From Lactiplantibacillus plantarum (GTDB lineage: Bacteria; Bacillota; Bacilli; Lactobacillales; Lactobacillaceae), in assembly GCF_014131735.1 (NCBI RefSeq), contig NZ_CP039121.1, positions 868,001 through 932,000 on the forward strand: a DNA stretch of 64,000 nucleotides, given 5' to 3'. The notes beneath the pieces are model-generated. The model was given only the letters and a program-made list of their open reading frames with translations. It did no database searches and was not told the origin of the DNA. The first letter of the stretch is position 1, and each line of letters begins with the position of its first letter. Positions 47,591 to 56,334 of this stretch are shown here, piece by piece. The position numbers and the translations under genes are program-made.

Positions 47591-49183
47591 GTGAATTTGA
47601 TGGTTTCCAGTTTTATTCTGGTGTTGGCTGCGGTTGTTAGTATTTTTATTTCCCGGGTAATGCCGCAAATATCTGTGAACTACTTGAGTCTGATCGTCGG
47701 TATTGGCTTGTTTTTTATTCCAGTTTTGAGCAATCATATTGAAAACTTCAATTCTGAAATCTTTATTGGCCTGATTGTTGCGCCACTCCTGTTTTTTGAA
47801 GGACAAGCCACTCGACTGAATGCCGTTGGTAAGGAATTAAAGCACATTATCCAAACGACAGTTGGACTAGTCATTCTTGCCTTAATTGTCGCGGGATTTA
47901 GCTTGGCAGGGCTGGGATTAGTCGGCTTGCCGTTAGCTTTTATTCTAGCGGCTATCAGTACGCCGACCGACGCCACGGCAATGGAATCGGTGACGAACGG
48001 TTTGGAGATGCCATCAACTGAGGGAACTTTTTTAAAAATGGAGTCGTTGTTTAATGATGCTTCTGGCATCATCTTATTGAACATGGCGGTTCTCTGGTAT
48101 GCTAATGGCTATATTAACTATGGGCAAACGATTATTGATTTTATTATTTCAGCTGTGGGTGGGGTACTCTTTGGTTTTGTCAGTGCCTGGATCATGGTTC
48201 TGTTTCGGCAAGTATTGTTACGCTCTTCGTATAATTCGTTGAATGCGTCGCTGTTGATGTACGTGATTACGCCCTTTATTTTGTATTATGCTGCTGAGGC
48301 GATTCACGTTTCTGGAATCATTACGGTTGTGGTTGCGGGATTAGTGCATAATGCGGAAGCCCAACGAAGCCGGTTAATTAATGCACAACAAGTTCATTTT
48401 GCTTTTGACTTGGTGAGCATGATTACTGAAATCTTTAATAGCATGGTGTTTGTGGTTCTTGGATTCATGTTTATCAAAATTCTTGTTAACGAACAATTCG
48501 GGCATGGGTCCTTGAACTTTTTGTTGATTGGGCTTGTTCTGTATATTAGCAATGTGCTGGTGCGTTACAGCTATGGTCGGTTGCGGTTGAGTTTCAAAAA
48601 TCGGCCCGCATGGATTTTTGCGTTAGGTGGCGTGCACGGTGCGGTAACGCTGGCCTTAGCCTATACGTTAACCGATACTGCGGTCGGACGTGGTGACTTT
48701 AACTTGGTTCTAATGGCTGCCAGTACGTTGATTATTCTGAGTATGGTCGTGCCGACGATTATTTTTCGCTGGTTGCTAAAGCCGGCGTTGACTGATGATG
48801 AGGCAACTAGTGAGATTGATCAGATTCGGGTGGCGATGGTTCACCACGCGATTGATACAGTTCAGAAAATGTATTTGCCGTCGAATGTGAAAGAATCCGT
48901 CATTTTTGATTTGATGACCCAGAAACAACGGACTAGGACTCGTGATTTTGCGCGTGCCTGGGTTGACGTTGTTCGGCGACCGGAATTTACTGGTGCAGAA
49001 AAAGAATTAGAGATGCGAGCATTTATGAATGCACTCGAACAAGAACGGCAATATTTGGATATGATTTCACAACGAGAGGTCAAGTATCAGAAGTACGTTT
49101 TTAAATTGTACAATGAAACCTTATTAGCGGAATCACTAGTCATCGGCCCCACAATATTTGATAAGGATAAGGCAACGGAATAG
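47591..49183 (+). CDS. CPA1-type Na+/H+ antiporter (NhaP-like)
   Basis: 530 aa with about 12 membrane segments and a soluble C-terminal region (about 400-530). Transport-site motifs are STPTDATAMESV and LFNDASGIILLN, the CPA1 pattern, with GGVHGAVTLALA further on. Expected to exchange Na+ or K+ for protons. The start is GTG at 47591 behind GAGGTGAG. Terminator follows at 49234. Confidence 0.88.
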   Translation: MNLMVSSFILVLAAVVSIFISRVMPQISVNYLSLIVGIGLFFIPVLSNHIENFNSEIFIGLIVAPLLFFEGQATRLNAVGKELKHIIQTTVGLVILALIVAGFSLAGLGLVGLPLAFILAAISTPTDATAMESVTNGLEMPSTEGTFLKMESLFNDASGIILLNMAVLWYANGYINYGQTIIDFIISAVGGVLFGFVSAWIMVLFRQVLLRSSYNSLNASLLMYVITPFILYYAAEAIHVSGIITVVVAGLVHNAEAQRSRLINAQQVHFAFDLVSMITEIFNSMVFVVLGFMFIKILVNEQFGHGSLNFLLIGLVLYISNVLVRYSYGRLRLSFKNRPAWIFALGGVHGAVTLALAYTLTDTAVGRGDFNLVLMAASTLIILSMVVPTIIFRWLLKPALTDDEATSEIDQIRVAMVHHAIDTVQKMYLPSNVKESVIFDLMTQKQRTRTRDFARAWVDVVRRPEFTGAEKELEMRAFMNALEQERQYLDMISQREVKYQKYVFKLYNETLLAESLVIGPTIFDKDKATE

Positions 49184-49233
49184 CGTGAAATCGTCGTTAC
49201 TGAGGCGATTGGTCAACTTCGTGCTGTGAACGC

Positions 49234-49276
49234 AATCAAGGTCCAAGTTAGCGAAAACTAACTTGGACCTTGATTG
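49234..49276. terminator. bidirectional terminator
   Basis: AATCAAGGTCCAAGTTA / TAACTTGGACCTTGATT hairpin between convergent genes. Confidence 0.85.
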
Positions 49277-49290
49277 TTTGGTTAATTCGA

Positions 49291-49776
49291 TTAAAAGGTT
49301 TGATTGTCTAAATAGGCGGCCAAACGGTCTTTCATCACGTTATAGACGCGTTCAGTATCAACGGCAGTCCCGCGAAGCTCATAATCCGCAATCATGTCCG
49401 TGTCAAGTTGTTCAGCATAACGCCGAGCGGTTAGACAGTACTGATCGTTAAAGTTACGGTTACCAGAACCAACAACTCCGAGACAGAACCGTGAGTTTTG
49501 ATCGTAGTTAAGATATTCACCTAACACGTTGGTCATCAATTCCTTAACCCCATTGTCAATGCCGTTACCACCGTCAAGGTAGGTTGGGACAAAGGCGAAG
49601 TAGGGTTCAGTCTCAATGGCAAAGTCTGACTGTTCGGTGATTTCTTTTAAGGTAATTAACGGGTTGCTATCATCAGCTGCATGCTGGGTCTTGGCGTAAT
49701 CCTGCATACCGGTGACAAATGAGCGGGTATTGCCTTCAATGGAGATATAAATGATATTGATTGTTGATTCACTCAC
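49291..49776 (-). CDS. nrdI: NrdI flavodoxin-like protein (class Ib ribonucleotide reductase)
   Basis: 161 aa flavodoxin fold with FMN-binding NIIYISIEGNTRSF at the N-terminus and the NrdI signature VGSGNRNFNDQYC. NrdI supplies oxidant to assemble the Mn(III)2-tyrosyl radical in NrdF. The nrdHEF genes are not in the window, so this gene is unlinked. Monocistronic. Confidence 0.9.
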   Translation of the reverse strand: MSESTINIIYISIEGNTRSFVTGMQDYAKTQHAADDSNPLITLKEITEQSDFAIETEPYFAFVPTYLDGGNGIDNGVKELMTNVLGEYLNYDQNSRFCLGVVGSGNRNFNDQYCLTARRYAEQLDTDMIADYELRGTAVDTERVYNVMKDRLAAYLDNQTF

Positions 49777-50020
49777 AGCAGTTCCTCATTTCTGTTTTAC
49801 ATTAGTTTTAGTTTACGCTGGGCACTACTTAATTGCAAACGACTACGGCTCCGAATCGTCGCAGTTTGTCGTGATAACGGCCGGCTTAAGACAAACTTAA
49901 TTTTTAGTAGGCTTTCCCTTAAATCAACCGCATCCAATTTATGTACAACAGGTTAGTGGCAATTCACACGACTTATCATATAAAAGTACCAAAGTTGACC
50001 AGTTGAAGTTCGCCGGATAC
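49777..50020. other. intergenic spacer
   Basis: Contains the nrdI promoter region on the minus strand and otherwise unassigned sequence. Confidence 0.35.
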
Positions 50021-50023
50021 AAA

Positions 50024-50064
50024 AAAATGGCCCCTAAGAAATCAACTTCCTTAAGTGCCATTTT
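50024..50064 (-). terminator. terminator of CorC-type gene
   Basis: AAAATGGCACTTAAGGAA / TTCTTAGGGGCCATTTTTTT hairpin reading leftward. Confidence 0.8.
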
Positions 50065-50083
50065 AAGTAGTGCGTGTAAATAT

Positions 50084-51451
50084 TTAGTCTTGTGTTTGAT
50101 CGTCATTATGATCGTCAGGTGTGCTATCCGTCTGGGCGCTAACCTCAAACCAATTGATATAAGCATTTTCAAAATCAAGCGCTTTGAAATTGAAGTTACC
50201 GATTTGAATCGTATCACCGGCTTGGATTTTAGGAAAATTATCCAAAATATAACCGGTCAAAGTGACAACATCGGAATCTTCAAATTCTTGTAAGTCGGTC
50301 TTGAAGTAGCGTTCAAAGTCGTAGATGGTCATCTTACCACTGATGCGGTAAGTGCCATCGGCCTGCTTTTCGATGTATTCGTTAGAAACATTGTCGATTT
50401 CGTCATTGACGGTTCCGAAAAGTTCTTCGTAAATATCCTTATCAGTGACGATCCCACTGGTCCCACCATATTCATCAACCACGACGACGATCGGCGTTTG
50501 TTTGTCGATCATCTTTTGGAGAATGGCTTGAATCGGTGTAGTTTCAGGAATTGTAATGATATTACGCAATAACTTATTGACCCGAATATCATCGTCAACT
50601 TCACCTTGGCGAATTAAGTCATAGTTATAAACGTAACCCAGAATCTTGTCCTTATCATTGTTAGCTACGACGGGTAAGCGGCTAAAGCGTTTCTGTAAAT
50701 AAACGCGAATGGCTTGCTTGACGGTATCGTTGATATCAATCACAACTAGCTGAGTACGGTCGATCATGATATCCTTAGCGATCTTGTCATTGAACTCAAA
50801 TGCCCGCTCCATGTAAAGGTAATCGTTACGTTCAAGCTCACCGCCAGTTACGGCATTTCGTGATAGGTTAAGAATTTCGGCTTGTGAATAAACATCGTTA
50901 TCTTCATTCGCAACTGGAATGCCTAACATTTTGACGACGCCAGCTGATGAGACATTCAACAACCATACAAAGGGGTAGAACATCACGTGGAACCACCGTA
51001 ATGGTGTCGTAATGACCGCCATTACTTTGAGTGGCATGTCGATTGCGATATTTTTAGGCACGATTTCGGTTAAGACCACTTCTAAGTAGGTCAGTAGGAA
51101 AACCCCAATGACGATACTAATACCTCGTAATACCGCGGTTGAGACGGATAGGTTGAAGAGGGATAAGAAATCAAGCACAAAGTGTTCAGTTGTTTGTTCA
51201 CCAATCCAACCTAAAATGATACCAGCTAACGAGACCCCCACTTGGGTGGTTGAAAGATACTCGTTAAGGTTGCGGACCATGTGCAAAGAAGTTGCGATCC
51301 GTTTTGACGGTTTATCACGTTTTTTTTGTTCTTCTTCGAGAGCGCTAGGGCGGGTCTGAACGAGTGCAAATTCACAGGCCACAAAGAAAGCCGCGACGAA
51401 GAACGTAATGACAATAATGACTAAATTTAAAATTATCTGGCCACTGTCCAA
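50084..51451 (-). CDS. hemolysin C/CorC (CNNM)-family membrane protein with CBS domains
   Basis: 455 aa. N-terminal DUF21/CNNM membrane domain (about 1-200), a CBS pair (about 205-335, with KDIMIDRTQLVVID and PIVVVVDEYGGTSGIVTDKDIYEEL) and a C-terminal CorC_HlyC domain. The family is linked to Mg2+ or Co2+ transport. Start chosen as TTG at 51451, 7 nt after GAGGAA. An in-frame ATG at 51466 overlaps that Shine-Dalgarno and is therefore less likely, but would add five residues. Confidence 0.88.
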   Translation of the reverse strand: MDSGQIILNLVIIVITFFVAAFFVACEFALVQTRPSALEEEQKKRDKPSKRIATSLHMVRNLNEYLSTTQVGVSLAGIILGWIGEQTTEHFVLDFLSLFNLSVSTAVLRGISIVIGVFLLTYLEVVLTEIVPKNIAIDMPLKVMAVITTPLRWFHVMFYPFVWLLNVSSAGVVKMLGIPVANEDNDVYSQAEILNLSRNAVTGGELERNDYLYMERAFEFNDKIAKDIMIDRTQLVVIDINDTVKQAIRVYLQKRFSRLPVVANNDKDKILGYVYNYDLIRQGEVDDDIRVNKLLRNIITIPETTPIQAILQKMIDKQTPIVVVVDEYGGTSGIVTDKDIYEELFGTVNDEIDNVSNEYIEKQADGTYRISGKMTIYDFERYFKTDLQEFEDSDVVTLTGYILDNFPKIQAGDTIQIGNFNFKALDFENAYINWFEVSAQTDSTPDDHNDDQTQD

Positions 51452-51627
51452 AGAAACATTCCTCATTTCATAATATTAGTTACTTTAAGTATAACGCGAA
51501 GTAGCTAATATTATAAGGCTTATCACCCGTTTTGTCAGCCCCCGCGACGGTTAATTAATTGGTCTATCGTAGTCAGCGGGCCTACTGGCAACCCTTTAAG
51601 CCCAAATAATGCGATTGCGAGAAAGAT

Positions 51628-51642
51628 GGTTAACGTTTCCAA
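51628..51642 (+). promoter_or_regulatory. possible cre site upstream of hsp20 unit
   Basis: GGTTAACGTTTCCAA matches the cre consensus (WGNNWNCGNTTNCAW) at 14 of 15 positions. It lies 47 bp upstream of the small hypothetical gene at 51689, in its likely promoter region. Confidence 0.4.
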
Positions 51643-51688
51643 TGAATGGTGCTAAACTAAGGGTATACCAAGTAAAGGGAGATCTTTA

Positions 51689-52030
51689 ATGATGCCAGTA
51701 GAAACGAAAACTAAGATTCATGAGGATTCGAAGAAATTGGTTTATCAAGATAGTGATGTCAAAAAAGCGATGGATTTAATTCGTGACCGTGGTTACGTGA
51801 CCCGTGCAGATTTCAATCAGATGGACGATGCGGATTGGGCGGCCGGTTTTGATCAAAAGATTGAAGCCGCTTTCCTAAAAGTTGAAGGCGAAGACCCGTA
51901 CATCTACTTCGAACAATTTGATTTCAAGGGTGGCGACATTGATTCGATCATCTTTGATATGGACCAAGTTGGCACGCGTGACCATGCCTTAGATTTACTT
52001 GCTGAAGCCATTCACCAACAGGCTTACTAA
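51689..52030 (+). CDS. hypothetical acidic protein
   Basis: 113 aa, soluble, acidic, no membrane segment or recognised motif. Sequence includes KKAMDLIRDRGYVTRADF and a C-terminal helix ALDLLAEAIHQ. It lies 28 bp upstream of the small heat-shock gene and is probably co-transcribed, suggesting a stress-linked role. The start is the first of two adjacent ATG codons, 7 nt after GGGAG. Confidence 0.75.
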   Translation: MMPVETKTKIHEDSKKLVYQDSDVKKAMDLIRDRGYVTRADFNQMDDADWAAGFDQKIEAAFLKVEGEDPYIYFEQFDFKGGDIDSIIFDMDQVGTRDHALDLLAEAIHQQAY

Positions 52031-52058
52031 TAATTGATTTGATACGGAGGTTATTGAC

Positions 52059-52478
52059 ATGCGCCAGCAATTATTCGGTCATCATCTGGATGATCTACTA
52101 AAGCCCACCAAATTATTGAAGCGGGCTCACCGGGAAGCAGAGAACGTCTTAAACGCACACGTTGGGATGAAAACGGACGTGGTTGAACATGACGATGATT
52201 ACACCGTAACGGCAGAATTACCCGGTTTTGATAAGGACGCTATTACGGTGAAGTATGCTGACGAATGGCTAACTATTCGGGCGCACCGGTCGCAAGACGA
52301 TCGTAACGATGACGGGCGCGTACTCCATCGCGAACGGATGGACGCGGACTTTACCCGGAAGTTTCATCTAACGAATGTCGTGCGCGAAGAGATTCAAGCG
52401 CATTATCAAGCAGGACTGCTGACCGTGACGTTGCCAAAAACCGTTGCGGATAGCGAAGGTAAGATAGAAATACAATAA
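52059..52478 (+). CDS. Hsp20 family small heat-shock protein
   Basis: 139 aa with one alpha-crystallin domain (about 42-139). It has MKTDVVEHDDDYTVTAELPGF at the start of the domain and ends with the conserved GLLTVTLPK. An ATP-independent holdase. L. plantarum has three hsp20 genes (from memory); I cannot say which this is. Ribosome binding site is ACGGAGG. Terminator follows at 52481. Confidence 0.93.
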   Translation: MRQQLFGHHLDDLLKPTKLLKRAHREAENVLNAHVGMKTDVVEHDDDYTVTAELPGFDKDAITVKYADEWLTIRAHRSQDDRNDDGRVLHRERMDADFTRKFHLTNVVREEIQAHYQAGLLTVTLPKTVADSEGKIEIQ

Positions 52479-52480
52479 AT

Positions 52481-52514
52481 AAAAGCATCGTCAGCGAATT
52501 CTGACGGTGCTTTT
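52481..52514 (+). terminator. terminator of hsp20 unit
   Basis: AAAAGCATCGTCAG / CTGACGGTGCTTTT hairpin. The spacer 52515-52748 after it has a reverse GGTTGAGAC-like tag (AGTTGAGAC, minus strand, 52583-52591) and no gene. Confidence 0.8.
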
Positions 52515-52748
52515 ATTCGATACATACACATTGATGGCAACGGATTTTTTTGCACACTTAGGGGTGCTGTTAGCAAGGTGCTGTCTCAACTAGTTGACAG
52601 AGCTAGCAATCAGTCGTGACAACCTAGTGAGCACGAATCTGAAAGTCTGTAGCATAACCAGGTACCAATTCAGCGCGGGGTAGTCAGTGAACATCGGTCA
52701 CCACCTGAGCAGCTTATTAGCAATCATGATGTGATTTAAAGTGCGAGC

Positions 52749-53111
52749 CTACTTTTGCTCATCAGTCGCATCGTCATTGGTGTCTTCAGCTTTATTAGCG
52801 TCCGAGATGCTCATTTGAATCGTACGGGGACGGTCTTTGATAATAACAATCGTCCCATGGCCGAGGAAGTCTTTGGGCCCATCATAGGCCATTTCATATT
52901 CATTGGCGAATGAGCCGGATTTTTGAAGTGTCATGAAGAAAATTTTATTGTCTTCGTAGTCGTCACTGAACATGATGGCCATCGTGCTATCAATCAATAA
53001 TTTCTCTTTGCGCATCGCTTTGAGACGGTCCCAAAGTCCGGCAATCACTGCTTGTGGAATCAATTCTTTAACATCATCACCGACACGGAGCTTTTTGGTC
53101 ATTTCATACAT
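52749..53111 (-). CDS. DUF960-like protein, unknown function
   Basis: 120 aa from the ATG at 53111 (MYEMTKKLRVGDDVKELIPQ). The IPQAVIAGLWDRL segment and overall order resemble DUF960 (found in staphylococci and lactobacilli), followed by a charged tail rich in Asp and Glu. Function unknown. Other ATG codons upstream and downstream are in frame; this one follows AGTAGGTT. Confidence 0.6.
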   Translation of the reverse strand: MYEMTKKLRVGDDVKELIPQAVIAGLWDRLKAMRKEKLLIDSTMAIMFSDDYEDNKIFFMTLQKSGSFANEYEMAYDGPKDFLGHGTIVIIKDRPRTIQMSISDANKAEDTNDDATDEQK

Positions 53112-53261
53112 ACTACATAACCTACTTTTCATTTGTATTTGCATTAACCCATAAATGATACCATATTCAGAAATTAATGTGATTTACAATGTCATCTAGT
53201 TTACAAGACTAGTTAATCTAGGTATAATTAATGTAACCTATTTATCAGAGGAGGACGCAGC

Positions 53262-53786
53262 ATGGCAGCTAATGAGACTTATGCAGATTGGCAAGCCCGC
53301 ATGGCAAAGGTGATTCTGCCGAAGTGGATCGAGTTACCGAACTTTGACTTATATATGGATCAGGTCCTATTATTAATTAATGAAACGTTGCAGCCATTAG
53401 GTGCTGATCCAGTTACTGCCGCAATGATCAATAATTATGTCAAACATAAAGTGATCTTGTCACCAGTCAAGAAGAAATATCAAATTATGCAATTGGCGGA
53501 TATTATTGTCATTAGCTTACTAAAACCGAGTTATCCACTGGATAAAATTCGTCAGGGAATCGACCAAGTGACTGCGACTGGCTATCCCAAGCGAGCTTAC
53601 GACAATTTTATTACGGTATTAACGAATCAACTTCATCATCCCGATGATCCAATTACGATTTCTGATCAGGATCTCAGTCACAGTTTAACAACCGCAGCGG
53701 CTCAACTGATTGTTAATAAATTGCGCACGGATGAATTATTGCGACTTAATCAAGTACAGACCAAGCCACAACAAATTGAAAAATAA
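53262..53786 (+). CDS. DUF1836-like protein
   Basis: 174 aa, all-helical. The block NYVKHKVILSPVKKKYQIMQ with LADIIVISLLK after it matches DUF1836 (B. subtilis YkrK type), which looks like a MerR-like DNA-binding fold. Function unknown. AGAGGAGGAC precedes the ATG. Terminator follows. Confidence 0.75.
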   Translation: MAANETYADWQARMAKVILPKWIELPNFDLYMDQVLLLINETLQPLGADPVTAAMINNYVKHKVILSPVKKKYQIMQLADIIVISLLKPSYPLDKIRQGIDQVTATGYPKRAYDNFITVLTNQLHHPDDPITISDQDLSHSLTTAAAQLIVNKLRTDELLRLNQVQTKPQQIEK

Positions 53787-53792
53787 GCTGAA

Positions 53793-53840
53793 TGCGGTGG
53801 ACCAAGTAATGTCAGTTATTTGGTCCATACGCGTTTTTTT
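53793..53840 (+). terminator. terminator
   Basis: GCGGTGGACCAA / TTGGTCCATACGC arms, then seven T. Confidence 0.7.
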
Positions 53841-53962
53841 GGTTGCTGGAATGGCGGGGCTTTAGTATCATATAAAATGATTGTAAGCAATTTAAATTGG
53901 GATAGAGTGGATCAACAGTGGTTTGTTTGTTAATCTGCTTTACATTGGGAAGAGTGATTGAT

Positions 53963-54712
53963 ATGAAGGTGTTTATCAGTGACGATCAAGAACAACAGCG
54001 TCTCTGGTTAAACGACATCATTACGGCACAGCTGGAGGCATTGCACTTTAATTATGAGTTAGTCTCAGTATGGCAGCCGACCGATGTGTTAGCGGCGGTA
54101 AAGGATGGCGGCGGACCAAATCTTTATTTTTTAGATATCGTTTTACAACGCGAAATCAATGGCATTCAATTGGCCTCTAAGATTCGTGATTATGATCCTG
54201 ATGGGTTTATTGTCTATGTGACGGTGCGTGATGACATGATCCCGGATACGTTGAGTGCGATGACAACACCAACCGGGTTTATTTCAAAAACAAATATGTT
54301 CGATAAGGCAAAGTTTGTGCCAGAAGTACAAAGAGTCCTACAAGTCGTAAAAAAACGGTTAGGTATGTTACAGCAATCTGCTGAACCGACTTTAACGATT
54401 CGAAGTGGTGCGTTATTATTAACGCTGAAGCTTAAAGATATCATCTACTGTGAGAAGGAACATGGGCTGCGGACCACGCGAATCGTGACGACGACCCAGT
54501 CCTATGTCGTACATAAGAATTTAAATACGATTAAGGAACAACTGACAGCGATGCATTTTTTTAATGAGTTTCAAAGTTATGCCCTCAACCTTGACCATGT
54601 GATTACGGTTGATTTTAATAAGGGCGTGATTAGTATGGACAATCATGATCACTTGACCTTTAGCCGGGGAACGATCAAGAAGTTACGGGCGTACTACCAG
54701 ACCCAGGGATAG
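53963..54712 (+). CDS. orphan LytTR response regulator (AgrA/ComE type)
   Basis: 249 aa. Receiver domain (about 1-125) with acidic pocket ISDDQEQ and phospho-acceptor Asp58 in LYFLDIVL, then a LytTR DNA-binding domain (about 140-245) including IIYCEKEHGLRTTRI. In this group regulators usually pair with a peptide-sensing histidine kinase; none lies next to it here, nor a peptide gene. The start is ATG at 53963; a longer frame from GTG 53918 adds a hydrophobic stretch not seen in the family. It is followed 9 bp later by an HD hydrolase. Confidence 0.88.
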   Translation: MKVFISDDQEQQRLWLNDIITAQLEALHFNYELVSVWQPTDVLAAVKDGGGPNLYFLDIVLQREINGIQLASKIRDYDPDGFIVYVTVRDDMIPDTLSAMTTPTGFISKTNMFDKAKFVPEVQRVLQVVKKRLGMLQQSAEPTLTIRSGALLLTLKLKDIIYCEKEHGLRTTRIVTTTQSYVVHKNLNTIKEQLTAMHFFNEFQSYALNLDHVITVDFNKGVISMDNHDHLTFSRGTIKKLRAYYQTQG

Positions 54713-54721
54713 GATGAGTGT

Positions 54722-55378
54722 ATGATAACTGAAACACAATTAACGGCAATTCAAACGTATGCTTTGCAAAAGCTTGCTCACGATCATAGTGGGCATGGTC
54801 GCGATCATTTGCAGCGGGTCAACCGGCTAGCACGCCGGCTGGCAAAAGCCGAAGGGGCGAATTTAAATCTGACTTTAGCGGCAGCTTGGCTTCATGATGT
54901 GATCGACGATAAATTGATGGCCGACCCAGCGAAGGCGCATCAAGATTTGATTGATCAATTGAACGCGCAAAATGTTACGGCTGCCGATCAAACGGCTATT
55001 TTTGCAATTATTGATCACATGTCATTCAGCAAATCCTTCAACGGCCCTCAAAAATTAAGTCTTGAAGGGCAAGTCGTTCAGGATGCGGATCGGTTAGACG
55101 CGATTGGCGCTATCGGGATCGCCCGGGCGTTGTATTATTCAGGTCATGTCGGTGAAAAAATCTATGACCCGGCAATTGCGCCACGTGAACATATGACGCG
55201 TGAACAATATCGACACCAGCCCGGCACGGCTATCAATCACTTCTATGAAAAGTTGTTCAAGTTAGCAGCTCTCATGAATACGGATACTGCCAAAGCACTG
55301 GCAGCCCACCGGACAGCGGTGATGCACGAGTTTGTTGACCAATTTAAGGCTGAGTGGACGGCGGATGATAAGGCGTAA
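54722..55378 (+). CDS. HD-domain phosphohydrolase
   Basis: 218 aa. HD superfamily metal-binding pattern: H at GHGRDHLQRV, the HD pair in LTLAAAWLHDVIDDK, and D in VVQDADRLDAIGAIG. Similar to YedJ/YpgQ-type hydrolases that act on nucleotides or small phosphates. It follows the response-regulator gene closely, so the two are probably one transcript. Confidence 0.85.
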   Translation: MITETQLTAIQTYALQKLAHDHSGHGRDHLQRVNRLARRLAKAEGANLNLTLAAAWLHDVIDDKLMADPAKAHQDLIDQLNAQNVTAADQTAIFAIIDHMSFSKSFNGPQKLSLEGQVVQDADRLDAIGAIGIARALYYSGHVGEKIYDPAIAPREHMTREQYRHQPGTAINHFYEKLFKLAALMNTDTAKALAAHRTAVMHEFVDQFKAEWTADDKA

Positions 55379-55466
55379 TGGCATCCCTACGTCTAGTTGA
55401 ATCACTAGTTCTTTGAGCTGAGATCATGTTATCAGATGATGCAATTACCATTTATATTGGCTAACG

Positions 55467-55515
55467 AAAAAGGCCATCACAAGAATGTATCGTGAATTCT
55501 TGTGATGGCCTTTTT
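55467..55515. terminator. bidirectional terminator
   Basis: AAAAAGGCCATCACAAGAAT / ATTCTTGTGATGGCCTTTTT arms around a short loop, between convergent genes. Confidence 0.88.
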
Positions 55516-55550
55516 AGCCCTTATTCTGGTTTTAAAGCTGGCAATCCAAA

Positions 55551-56330
55551 TCAGGCACGGTTGGTCAGAAGATGGGTTACCAACATGACTAGTAGGGACA
55601 CGAGTAGTGAGTAGCCCAAGATAATGGCGACCATTAGTCCCCAAGTAACTAACGTATGGATCCAACCGGTGATACCGATGAACGTCAGTAAGGTAGTCAG
55701 CACGATAATGATGCCGATGGTGCTATACAACCCGATCGCACTATTCTGATAGTCAGCGGGACTTAGATCGAAGCCACCAATCACAATGACGAGGGTTAGA
55801 AAGAGCAACATTAATAGTTGCCACCAACTCGTTGGCGTACTGGTTAACGCGTGAAAACTTGCAGCCCATTGTGGTTGTTCGGGTGTATCAGCTAATTTGA
55901 AGATGGCTTGAAATAGGCCAGGAGCGAGTAGCCAGTCTAGTCCAAGGAGTGCCGCTGTGCATCCGAAGATGGGGGCGACACCAATGAACAGGTTACCAAT
56001 GACTTGATACCGGCTGTGCCGATTCCAAGTATGGTTAACATAGCCTAGTGCCAGATCATCCGCCGACTCATCTTCAGGATGGAGGTGAGGGCGTTTGAGC
56101 AGCCGGACCGATTGGATGCCGTGGCGAAAAATCAGTGCGAGGATTAGATGGCTAAGCTCGTGGATGATGATGCCCAGAAAGCCACAGTAGACCTGACTGT
56201 TAATACCGTAGTGGTTGACCAGATTCGCTTTGGTTTGTCGGTTGATAATCGTCAGTGACCAAGCAAATAGTCCGGGTAAACCAATGATGACCAGCAAGAC
56301 GATGCCGTTATTCTTGATCAAGTTATCCAC
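55551..56330 (-). CDS. membrane protein with HExxH motif (putative M50-like)
   Basis: 259 aa, about 6 membrane segments. A zinc-protease-type motif, HELSH (H57, E58, H61), lies within a hydrophobic helix (GFLGIIIHELSHLILALI), as in site-2/M50 proteases. A later segment, GNLFIGVAPIFG, could hold the second half-site, but the NPDG-type Asp is not visible, so activity is uncertain. It starts at GTG behind GGAG that overlaps the end of the EbsC gene, giving a tight two-gene unit. Confidence 0.6.
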   Translation of the reverse strand: MDNLIKNNGIVLLVIIGLPGLFAWSLTIINRQTKANLVNHYGINSQVYCGFLGIIIHELSHLILALIFRHGIQSVRLLKRPHLHPEDESADDLALGYVNHTWNRHSRYQVIGNLFIGVAPIFGCTAALLGLDWLLAPGLFQAIFKLADTPEQPQWAASFHALTSTPTSWWQLLMLLFLTLVIVIGGFDLSPADYQNSAIGLYSTIGIIIVLTTLLTFIGITGWIHTLVTWGLMVAIILGYSLLVSLLVMLVTHLLTNRA

Positions 56331-56334
56331 GGGG

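Noticed and set aside
47734..48084. 116-codon frame opposite the Na+/H+ antiporter gene
   Set aside because: Antisense shadow without Shine-Dalgarno.
50003..50293. 96-codon rightward frame at the end of the CorC-type gene
   Set aside because: Starts across a terminator and then runs antisense to the conserved CorC_HlyC domain.
53918..53962. Hydrophobic 15-residue extension of the response regulator, or a separate leader peptide
   Set aside because: No ribosome binding site before it; no double-glycine motif; the receiver domain begins normally at 53963.
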